Shown here in pieces: positions 22,718 to 29,183 of a DNA stretch of 29,183 bases. Both the position numbers and the translations under genes were made by a program. The stretch lies in the NCBI RefSeq assembly GCF_937875145.1, contig NZ_CALNCS010000162.1, forward strand, positions 1-29,183. The letters are read 5' to 3'. Every line of letters begins with the position of its first letter. Position 1 is the stretch's first letter. The notes beneath the pieces were generated by a model. The model worked only from the letters and a program-made list of their open reading frames with translations. It ran no database searches and was not told where the DNA came from. The stretch is from Alkalibaculum bacchi (GTDB lineage: Bacteria; Bacillota; Clostridia; Eubacteriales; Alkalibacteraceae).

Positions 22718-23542
22718 ATGACATTACATGAAAAATATAATCGTTTAAGAAATATATTAAAGGAAGCAGGAAGTGGGGCTGTAGCTTACTCTGGAGGAGT
22801 AGATAGTACTTTTTTATTGACAGTTGCTTATGATGTGTTGGGGGATCAAGTTATAGGTGTTACGGCTCGCTCTTCTACATATCCTGAGAGAGAATATAAT
22901 GAGGCAAAGAGCCATGCAGAAAAATTAGGGGTAAGACATATTACTATCGTATCTGAAGAGCTAGAAATTGAAGGTTTTTCTAAAAATCCAGTAAACCGCT
23001 GTTATTTTTGTAAGGCAGAGCTTTTCTCAAAGGTCAAGTCACAGGCTGATAAGTATGGTTTGAAGCATGTCTTTGATGGCTCTAATTTGGATGATACAAG
23101 TGATTATAGACCAGGAATGAAGGCAGCTAAGGAGCAAGGGGTTATTAGTCCTCTAAAGGAAGCAGGATTTACAAAAGACGATATTCGAAAACTATCTAAA
23201 GAGCTTGATGTACCTACTTGGGATAAACCTGCTTTTGCTTGCCTTTCCTCAAGATTTCCTTATGGAAAAGAAATTACTGCAGAAAAACTCTCTATGGTAG
23301 AAAAAGCAGAACAGTATCTCTTAGATATGGGATTTAGACAAATAAGAGTAAGACACCACGATGAAATCGCCCGCATCGAAGTAGAGCCAAATGAAAGAGC
23401 AAAGTTTTTTGACGTAAATAAGATGGACCAAATCGGAAATGAATTTAGAAAAATTGGTTTTAAGTACGTAACACTTGATATTTTAGGGTATCGAACTGGA
23501 AGCATGAATGAAGTTCTTTCAGAAGAAGACAAGAAAATATAG
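22718..23542 (+). CDS. larE: LarE, ATP-dependent sulfur insertase for the nickel-pincer cofactor
   Basis: Cytoplasmic PP-loop enzyme that adenylates and then thiolates the carboxylates of pyridinium-3,5-bisdicarboxylate mononucleotide, a step to the nickel-pincer cofactor. The PP-loop SGGVDS is at 25-30, the family block DGSNLDDTSDYRPGMKA at 120-136 and CLSSRFPYG at 175-183. It has three notable cysteines: Cys95, Cys98 (CYFC) and Cys175. Cys175 matches the sacrificial Cys176 of L. plantarum LarE. The extra CxxC suggests the cluster-using LarE type rather than the single-Cys sacrificial type. ATG 22718 has GGAGG 5 bases upstream; ATG 22706 would place that site inside the gene. Confidence 0.93.
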   Translation: MTLHEKYNRLRNILKEAGSGAVAYSGGVDSTFLLTVAYDVLGDQVIGVTARSSTYPEREYNEAKSHAEKLGVRHITIVSEELEIEGFSKNPVNRCYFCKAELFSKVKSQADKYGLKHVFDGSNLDDTSDYRPGMKAAKEQGVISPLKEAGFTKDDIRKLSKELDVPTWDKPAFACLSSRFPYGKEITAEKLSMVEKAEQYLLDMGFRQIRVRHHDEIARIEVEPNERAKFFDVNKMDQIGNEFRKIGFKYVTLDILGYRTGSMNEVLSEEDKKI

Positions 23543-23545
23543 CAA

Positions 23546-23614
23546 CTAGCGGCCAGCATAGCTACCTCCGGTAGCTTTAAGACCCGAGAGAAAAGCTGAC
23601 CTAAAAGGAATACC
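23546..23614 (+). repeat. repeat modules between larE and larB
   Basis: GCCAGCAT is followed by the hairpin AGCTACC-TCC-GGTAGCT (23560-23576), similar to about 12450-12490. TGACCTAAAAGGAATACC (23597-23614) matches 1373-1390. The insert separates two genes that are otherwise one operon. Confidence 0.6.
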
Positions 23615-23628
23615 AGAGAGGTGACATA

Positions 23629-24375
23629 ATGAGCGAAGAGTCTTTAAGAAATTTATTAGAAGATATTAAGTCAGATAAAGTAAGTATTGATGAGGCGGTA
23701 GAAAGCTTAAGGCAATTGCCTTATAAGGACCTAGGCTTTGCAAAGGTAGATCATCATCGTGAATTAAGACAAGGTTATCCTGAAGTGATCTACTGTGCAG
23801 GAAAGACGCCAGAGCAGGTTCAAAGCATTGTGGAGGCTATGATTTCAAGAGGAAGCAATATTATCGGCACAAGGGCTGATGAAACCATGTTTAATGTAGT
23901 CAAAGAAATTTGCGATAAAGCCATTTACCATAAGTCCTGCAAGATGATTACAATTGAAAACCATAAGATTACTCTAACAAATTCCTATATTGCCGTAGTA
24001 ACTGGGGGTACATCGGATATCCCAGTCGCTGAAGAAGCAGCTATAACCGCAGAAATCTTAGGAAATAAAGTGGAAAGAGTCTATGATGTAGGAGTAGCAG
24101 GGATACACAGATTATTTGATAAATTAGACATTATTACTGGCGCAAAGGTAGTCATCGCTGTAGCAGGCATGGAAGGTGCACTGGCAAGCGTATTAGGAGG
24201 TTTAGTATCCAAGCCTGTTTTAGCTGTTCCAACTAGTGTTGGTTATGGTGCTAATTTTGGCGGATTAGCCGCACTTTTAGCCATGTTAAACAGTTGTGCC
24301 AGCGGGACAGCTGTAGTCAATATCGACAATGGCTTTGGCGCAGGATATATGGCAAGTATAATTAATCAATTGTAA
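23629..24375 (+). CDS. larB: LarB, pyridinium-3,5-biscarboxylate mononucleotide synthase
   Basis: Cytoplasmic enzyme of the PurE-like LarB family, 248 residues, that carboxylates and hydrolyses nicotinate adenine dinucleotide in the first step of nickel-pincer cofactor synthesis. The N-terminal helical part (LEDIKSDKVSIDEAVESLRQLPY) precedes the PurE-like core with VVTGGTSDIPVAEEAAITAE at about 124-143, VAGMEGALASVLGGL and VPTSVGYG. Cys223 in NSCASG is at the place of the substrate-binding Cys221 of the L. plantarum enzyme. It follows larE on the same strand; larA and larC are not in the window. Confidence 0.93.
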   Translation: MSEESLRNLLEDIKSDKVSIDEAVESLRQLPYKDLGFAKVDHHRELRQGYPEVIYCAGKTPEQVQSIVEAMISRGSNIIGTRADETMFNVVKEICDKAIYHKSCKMITIENHKITLTNSYIAVVTGGTSDIPVAEEAAITAEILGNKVERVYDVGVAGIHRLFDKLDIITGAKVVIAVAGMEGALASVLGGLVSKPVLAVPTSVGYGANFGGLAALLAMLNSCASGTAVVNIDNGFGAGYMASIINQL

Positions 24376-24398
24376 TTTTAAATAGACATTATTTAGTA

Positions 24399-24428
24399 TT
24401 GACAAAATTTACTGTAATATGATATATT
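24399..24428 (+). promoter_or_regulatory. promoter of the nickel/peptide-type transporter operon
   Basis: TTGACA (24399-24404), 18 bases, TATATT (24423-24428). Transcription from about 24435 gives a leader of nearly 200 bases before the first gene. Confidence 0.6.
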
Positions 24429-24507
24429 TTAATCAATCATATGAAACTAAGAAGGTTTCTGATAGTTAGAGTAAATACACCAACACAAGATATTTTTATT
24501 TTTGATT

Positions 24508-24596
24508 GAAAGACCATGAAGGTTAAGCTGCAATTGAATGCAGTGCTCTTTATGGTCTTTTCTTGTCGGGCAAAACCCGCATAGCGTGTTTTGTCC
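24508..24596 (+). promoter_or_regulatory. leader with terminator hairpin and second stem before the nickel-type transporter
   Basis: Stem 1: AAAGACCAT (24509-24517) with ATGGTCTTT (24552-24560), then TTTTCTTG, terminator-like. Stem 2: GGGCAAAAC (24568-24576) with GTTTTGTCC (24588-24596). Both lie inside the predicted transcript upstream of the first gene, which suggests transcription attenuation. I do not recognise a NiCo or cobalamin riboswitch core. Confidence 0.5.
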
Positions 24597-24630
24597 AAGG
24601 TTTTATACACGAACAAGGGGGGATAATATT

Positions 24631-26250
24631 TTGAAAAAAGATTTAATCCGTGTAATGTTAATTGCAATCATGGTACTCAGTTTGCTTGTAGGATGTTCTA
24701 GCCAACAAACGAATGTTAGGAAAGAAGAAACCAATGAAAAAGAAGTAAAAAAAGATTCTATAGTCATGGCCATAGGTTCAGAACCGGATGGAGGATTTGA
24801 TCCAGTTATTGGCTGGGGAAGATACGGTAGTCCATTGATTCAAAGTACTCTCGTAGAGACAAACGCTGATATGAAAATTGTAGGTGACTTAGCTAAAGAT
24901 TATACCGTTAGTGAAGACGGCTTAACCCTTACTTTTAATCTTAGGGATGATGCTTATTTTACAGATGGTGAACAAGTTACAGCAGATGATGTAGTATTTA
25001 CATATGAAACGGCTAAGAAAAGCAATTCTATTGTAGATTTTACTGTATTGGAAAAAATTTCTGCAAAAGATGATTTTATAGTAGAAATGAAATTAAAAAA
25101 TCCAGAATCTACATTTATTTATAGCATTGCAAAGACGGGTATTGTTCCAGAACACGCTTATTCTAAAACTTATGGAGACAATCCTATAGGAAGTGGACCT
25201 TTTAAATTTGTTCAATGGGACAAAGGACAACAACTAGTTCTTGAAGCGAATGAGGATTACTATGGCACTGTTCCTAAAATGAAAAAAGTAACGGTTTTAT
25301 TCATGACAGAAGACACAGCATTAGTAGCTGCAAAAGCTGGTCAACTTGATGTAGCGATGACCGTACCAAGCCTTGCTACAGATGAAATCGAAGGTATGAC
25401 TATATATAAGGCAGCTACCATCGATAATAGAGGGCTTACACTTCCCGTAGTTCCTGCTAAGGGCGAAAAGACAGAAGACGGTTATCCAATAGGTAATAAT
25501 GTTACATCTGATATTGCCATTCGAAAAGCATTATCTTATGGTATTAACCGAGAGAAATTAGTAGATGAAGTCTTAAATGGATACGGTACTCCTGCTTATA
25601 CAGAGTCTGATGACATGCCTTGGTTTAATGAAGAATCAAAAGTTAAATACGATGTAGAAAAAGCAAAAGAATTGTTAGAAGAAGCTGGATGGGTCGATAA
25701 GGATAATGACGGCATTCGAGAAAAAGGAAATCAAAAGGCAGAATTTAATCTTATTTACTCTTCTGGTGATTCTGTAAGACAAGGTCTTGCTTTAGCAGCT
25801 ACTGCTCAGGCAAAGAAATTAGGCATTTCTATTATAGTAGAAGGCATGAGTTGGGATGAAATTGACAAGAGAATGTACGAAGATGCTGTACTGATGGGAT
25901 GGGGAGATCAAAACCCTATGGAAACATATCTATTGTATCACAGCAGCAATAAAGGACAACCAAACTACTATAATCCAGAGAATTTTGATAATCCTATTGT
26001 AGACAAATACTTAGAAGAAGCTTTGAAAACATCCGATCAAGAAAAGGCAAACGAATTATGGAAGAAGGTACAGTGGGACGGAAAAACAGGAACATCTGCT
26101 TTAGGCGAGGCACCTTGGGTTTGGCTTGTAAATGTTGACCATCTATATTATGTAAGGGAAGGTATTGACGTAGGAGAACAAAAAATACATCCTCATGGTC
26201 ATGCTTGGCCATTGGTGGCGAATTTAAGAGATTGGAAATGGACAGAATAA
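24631..26250 (+). CDS. nickel/peptide ABC transporter substrate-binding lipoprotein (family 5)
   Basis: Extracytoplasmic receptor of the SBP_bac_5 family (NikA, CntA, DppA), 539 residues. The signal ends in LLVGC with Cys22 lipidated. Typical blocks are LVETNADMKIVGDLAKDYTV, LTFNLRDDAYFTDGEQVTADDVVFTY at about 92-117, SGPFKFVQW and IRKALSYGINREKLVDEVL. Near the C-terminus IHPHGHAWP carries His520, His522 and His524, a possible metal-binding cluster that peptide receptors would not need. TTG 24631 is the start, with AAGGGGGGAT upstream; an earlier ATG at 24538 lies in the leader hairpin. Position after lar genes supports nickel. Confidence 0.85.
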   Translation: MKKDLIRVMLIAIMVLSLLVGCSSQQTNVRKEETNEKEVKKDSIVMAIGSEPDGGFDPVIGWGRYGSPLIQSTLVETNADMKIVGDLAKDYTVSEDGLTLTFNLRDDAYFTDGEQVTADDVVFTYETAKKSNSIVDFTVLEKISAKDDFIVEMKLKNPESTFIYSIAKTGIVPEHAYSKTYGDNPIGSGPFKFVQWDKGQQLVLEANEDYYGTVPKMKKVTVLFMTEDTALVAAKAGQLDVAMTVPSLATDEIEGMTIYKAATIDNRGLTLPVVPAKGEKTEDGYPIGNNVTSDIAIRKALSYGINREKLVDEVLNGYGTPAYTESDDMPWFNEESKVKYDVEKAKELLEEAGWVDKDNDGIREKGNQKAEFNLIYSSGDSVRQGLALAATAQAKKLGISIIVEGMSWDEIDKRMYEDAVLMGWGDQNPMETYLLYHSSNKGQPNYYNPENFDNPIVDKYLEEALKTSDQEKANELWKKVQWDGKTGTSALGEAPWVWLVNVDHLYYVREGIDVGEQKIHPHGHAWPLVANLRDWKWTE

Positions 26251-26260
26251 AAAAGATTGG

Positions 26261-27244
26261 ATGAACAGTATGAACATAACCCATTACATCATTAAAAACT
26301 TTATGAAAATGATTTTGCTTATTGTATTAGTTTCCGTTGTAACTTTTACTCTAGCAGTAAATTCACCTATTGATCCTATAAGACAGTACATAGGAACGGG
26401 AACCGTAACAGATGATCAAAGAGATTCTATTGAAGAGTATTGGGGGTTAAATGATACAAAGGCGGAGAGATTTGTAAAGTGGTCTACAAATCTCCTCCAC
26501 GGAGATTTTGGAGATTCTATTATTTTTCGAAAAGGGGTATTAAGTGTAATCTCGGAGAAGGCAGGAAGCTCCCTCTTCTTAATGTTAAGCACATTTACTT
26601 TAACAGGGATTCTAGGTTATATAATAGGATTGTTTATGGGGAGATTTCGCGATTCTATAGGAGATCGAATATTAAAATCCATATGTATAACCTTTTCTGC
26701 TACACCTACCTTTTGGGTAGGCATGCTCATGTTGATTATATTTTCTGTAAAGCTAGGGATTTTTCCTATTGGATTTAGTATGCCTATAGGTGTTCGTGCT
26801 GATGAAGTTAATATATTTGATAAAATTTATCATACGATACTCCCAGCCCTTACCCTAACCTTAGTATTTATTCCTAATATAGCACTGCATACTAGAAGCA
26901 AGGTCATTGAAGTTTTAGAAAGTGATTATGTACTATTTGCAAAGGCTAGAGGAGAAAGCCAAAAATCCATTATGAAAAACCATGTCATAAAGAATACAGT
27001 CCTTCCTGCAATCACCATTCAATTCGGTTCCTTTAGTGAAATATTTGGAGGAAGTGTTTTGGCGGAAAATGTATTTTCCTATCCGGGTTTAGGCACCACT
27101 ATTGTAACGGCTGGTCTAGGCGGAGATATTCCCTTGTTGCTTGGCATTACGATTATTATTTCCATATTCGTTTTTATTGGCAATTTTATAGCAGATCTTC
27201 TCCACTTATTTATTAATCCAATGATTCGAGAGGAGGAGATATAG
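26261..27244 (+). CDS. nickel/peptide ABC transporter permease (NikB/DppB-like)
   Basis: First membrane subunit of the importer, 327 residues and six helices. It has the family N-terminal segment (IKNFMKMILLIVLVSVVTFTLA) and a FGDSIIFRKGV block. The EAA loop for ATPase contact reads DYVLFAKARGESQKSIMKNHVIKNTVLPA (split around 222-250). Either ATG 26261 or ATG 26270 is the start; GGATG before 26270 is the better, though weak, ribosome site. It ends directly at the start codon of the next gene. Confidence 0.9.
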   Translation: MNSMNITHYIIKNFMKMILLIVLVSVVTFTLAVNSPIDPIRQYIGTGTVTDDQRDSIEEYWGLNDTKAERFVKWSTNLLHGDFGDSIIFRKGVLSVISEKAGSSLFLMLSTFTLTGILGYIIGLFMGRFRDSIGDRILKSICITFSATPTFWVGMLMLIIFSVKLGIFPIGFSMPIGVRADEVNIFDKIYHTILPALTLTLVFIPNIALHTRSKVIEVLESDYVLFAKARGESQKSIMKNHVIKNTVLPAITIQFGSFSEIFGGSVLAENVFSYPGLGTTIVTAGLGGDIPLLLGITIIISIFVFIGNFIADLLHLFINPMIREEEI

Positions 27245-28060
27245 ATGAATAGGCGAAAGAAAAGCAAAATTATTCTAGTGATTATAGTAGCGTTTGTCTT
27301 ACTAATCATGATTTCAGGCTCAATGATAACGGATGAAATGTTAGCCCCTGATTTTTCACAAAAGAATCAACTGCCTTCTCTAAAGCATTTCTTTGGAACA
27401 GATTGGCTGGGAAGAGATATGTTTTTACGAACGATCAAAGGATTACAAAACAGCATTATTATCGGTTCTATAGCTTCTTTAATAAGTTCAATCATCGCTT
27501 TAATCGTAGGAGGCTTAGCTGGAACCATGCCCAAATGGGTAGATCATATCGTTCGAATTGTCATCGATTTGGTAATGGGTATTCCTCACTTGATTCTTAT
27601 CATTTTGATTTCAGTACTTGCAGGTCGAGGGGTGAGAGGATTGCTCATAGGAATAGCCTTGACCCACTGGACATCCTTAGCACGAATTGTACGAAGTGAA
27701 GTCCTTCAAGTACGCAATGACCACTATGTATTGGTATCGAGGAGGTTTGGAAAGAGCAATTTTTATATCTTTAAAGAGCATATGATACCTATTGTCTTAC
27801 CTCAATATATTATTGGATTAGTACTGACTTTTCCACATGCAATCCTTCATGAGGCATCTGTGACTTTCTTAGGATTTGGATTATCTCCTGAAGCACCAGC
27901 AATTGGCATTATTCTATCTGAAAGTATGAAGTATTTAGTTAATGGAGTATGGCATTTGGCTTTTTTTCCAGGTTTGTCTTTAGTATTATTAGTGCTTTTA
28001 ATAAACAAATTAGGCGAGAATCTATCCCTACTGTTAAATCCCTATTTAGCTCGTGAATAA
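27245..28060 (+). CDS. nickel/peptide ABC transporter permease (NikC/DppC-like)
   Basis: Second membrane subunit, 271 residues with about six helices. HFFGTDWLGRDMFLRTIKG at about 39-57 is the DppC/NikC mark. The ATPase-contact loop is in DHYVLVSRRFGKSNFYIFKEHMIP (about 158-181), followed by EASVTFLGFGLSPEAPAIG. GGAGGAGAT overlaps the end of the upstream permease gene and the ATG begins immediately after its TAG, so translation is coupled. Confidence 0.92.
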   Translation: MNRRKKSKIILVIIVAFVLLIMISGSMITDEMLAPDFSQKNQLPSLKHFFGTDWLGRDMFLRTIKGLQNSIIIGSIASLISSIIALIVGGLAGTMPKWVDHIVRIVIDLVMGIPHLILIILISVLAGRGVRGLLIGIALTHWTSLARIVRSEVLQVRNDHYVLVSRRFGKSNFYIFKEHMIPIVLPQYIIGLVLTFPHAILHEASVTFLGFGLSPEAPAIGIILSESMKYLVNGVWHLAFFPGLSLVLLVLLINKLGENLSLLLNPYLARE

Positions 28061-28087
28061 AGAAAAATAATAGAATGGAAGGATCCT

Positions 28088-29035
28088 ATGAAAAGACCAT
28101 TACTTGAAATAAATAATTTATCTGTTGGATTTAGAATGAACGGATCAAAACAAAAGCAAAGTTGGGCTGTTAATGACTTATCCATAAGGGCCTATCCAGG
28201 CGAAATATTGACTATTGTAGGCGCTAGTGGCAGCGGAAAGAGCGTCTTAGCTAGTGCTATCTTAGGATTATTACCGGGCAATGCCATATCAAGTGGAGAA
28301 ATTATTTACGATGGAAAAAATGTAGATAAAGAATTACTTAATAAACTAAGAGGCGAAGAAATCACATTTATTCCACAGAGCATTTCTTCCTTAGATCCAT
28401 TGGTAAAAGTAGGAAAGCAAGTAAGAAATTTTGCCTCAGATGACGAAACCATAAAAAAACAGAGAAAAATCTTTAAAGAATATGGATTGAACAGAAGTGT
28501 GGAAAAAACATATCCCTTTCAGTTGTCGGGAGGGATGGCTCGAAGAGTGCTTATTTCGACAACTGTGATGAAAAATCCTAGATTGATTATAGCGGACGAA
28601 CCAACGCCAGGTCTAGATATTCAATCCGCTAAAAAAACTATGGATTATTTTAAAAATTATGCCAAGAAAGATAAAGCTATTATATTGATCACGCACGATA
28701 TCGATTTGGCCATCCATTACTCAGATAAATTAGCTATCTTCTATGGAGGACAAATTGTTGAAATAACAAAGGCAAAGTATTTTCACCAAGGAATCCAATA
28801 CCTGAAACATCCTTATACGAGAGCATTATATAGATCACTACCAACAAACGGTTTTAAGCCTATACCCGGTTCTCAACCGATTCCTGATAAAGACGATCAA
28901 GGCTGTATATTTAGAGACCGATGTGAGTGCAAGGTGCAAATCTGTGATAGTAGTGTAAATACTCAAAAATTTGAAGATGAAATGGTGAGATGTAATGTCG
29001 ATTTTACAAGCGAAAAATATAGGCTTCCAGTATAA
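28088..29035 (+). CDS. nickel/peptide ABC transporter ATP-binding protein (NikD/DppD-like)
   Basis: Cytoplasmic ATPase, 315 residues. Walker A is GASGSGKSV at about 43-51, the signature LSGGMARRVLIS near 150 and Walker B LIIADEPTPGLDIQ near 170, with H-loop ITHD. The C-terminal oligopeptide/dipeptide extension after 240 has the usual cysteines, GCIFRDRCECKVQIC, near 278-292. It overlaps the next ATPase gene by 41 bases. Confidence 0.93.
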   Translation: MKRPLLEINNLSVGFRMNGSKQKQSWAVNDLSIRAYPGEILTIVGASGSGKSVLASAILGLLPGNAISSGEIIYDGKNVDKELLNKLRGEEITFIPQSISSLDPLVKVGKQVRNFASDDETIKKQRKIFKEYGLNRSVEKTYPFQLSGGMARRVLISTTVMKNPRLIIADEPTPGLDIQSAKKTMDYFKNYAKKDKAIILITHDIDLAIHYSDKLAIFYGGQIVEITKAKYFHQGIQYLKHPYTRALYRSLPTNGFKPIPGSQPIPDKDDQGCIFRDRCECKVQICDSSVNTQKFEDEMVRCNVDFTSEKYRLPV

Positions 29036-29183
29036 AAATAATAGAATGATTTTAGAAGATGTCAATTTTAGCGTAAACTCTGGGGAGAGAGTAGGATTAG
29101 TAGCTAAGAGTGGTTATGGAAAAAGCACCCTTGCAAAAATTCTAGCTGGACATTTAACGCAGACAAAAGGGACGATTTCCATA
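28995..29183 (+). CDS. second nickel/peptide ABC transporter ATP-binding protein, 5' part (NikE/DppF-like)
   Basis: An ATG at 28995 opens a frame that runs off the window edge after 63 codons. It encodes MSILQAKNIGFQYKNN, a typical ABC start, then LEDVNFSVNSGERVGL and the Walker A motif AKSGYGKST, followed by LAKILAGHL. It overlaps the end of the upstream ATPase gene by 41 bases in another frame, as is common for nikD-nikE pairs. GGTGAG is a modest ribosome site. It completes the two-permease, two-ATPase importer. Confidence 0.88.
   Translation, partial: MSILQAKNIGFQYKNNRMILEDVNFSVNSGERVGLVAKSGYGKSTLAKILAGHLTQTKGTISI

Noticed and set aside
24538..24630. N-terminal extension of the family-5 binding protein from ATG 24538
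   Set aside because: It would run through the leader hairpins and put 31 residues in front of the lipoprotein signal; TTG 24631 has a strong ribosome site.

Overview
The window is AT-rich, uses strong AGGAGG-type ribosome binding sites with ATG, GTG and TTG starts, and encodes lipoproteins with Gram-positive style lipoboxes. Together with the anaerobe-type gene content (corrinoid-protein activator, 4Fe-4S membrane proteins, lar nickel-cofactor genes, CGGC and Mop proteins) this suggests a low-GC anaerobic Firmicute of class Clostridia. An Alkaliphilus-like member of the Clostridiales is plausible, but I cannot fix the genus from the sequence.

Layout. 1-3150: a metal-chelate type binding lipoprotein, a CaCA-type cation exchanger behind a structured leader, decayed tails of a formate-dehydrogenase-like gene and a Crp-type gene, and a molybdate-binding Mop protein. 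3351-10942: a LacI regulator and a seven-gene ribose-type operon (URO-D-fold protein, ribokinase, ribose pyranase, binding protein, permease, ATPase). It is controlled by AAAACGTTT operators repeated at exactly 13-bp spacing, four before lacI and two before the URO-D gene. 10981-13918: a redox region. An ArsR regulator with the two cysteines of persulfide sensors lies near a ferredoxin/NapH-like pair driven from a promoter inside a 34-bp perfect palindrome. A Crp/Fnr regulator is divergent from a NapH-like ferredoxin gene that is broken by a perfect 20-bp tandem duplication. 13988-17690: a cupin protein, a CGGC protein, an EamA transporter and an AzgA-type purine permease. 18083-19908: a RACo-like corrinoid activator. 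20114-22515: a three-gene polar amino acid ABC transporter with a terminator-like hairpin between its first two genes. 22652-24375: larE and larB. 24399 to the end: a nickel/peptide-type ABC transporter of five genes, the last cut by the window edge, behind a leader with a terminator hairpin.

How the genes work together. The ribose-type operon should import a pentose-like sugar, interconvert its anomers and phosphorylate it; the role of the URO-D-fold enzyme is unknown and is the most novel coding signal here. larE/larB (nickel-pincer cofactor synthesis) next to a nickel-type importer makes a coherent nickel-use region, although larA and larC are not in the window. The Mop gene beside a formate-dehydrogenase relic suggests a lost molybdenum or tungsten enzyme locus. 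The intergenic gaps carry a family of short mosaic repeats (CTCGCC palindromes, GTCATCC...GGATCT units, TGACC-AAAAGGAAT units). I saw no rRNA, tRNA, CRISPR array, transposase or phage gene.
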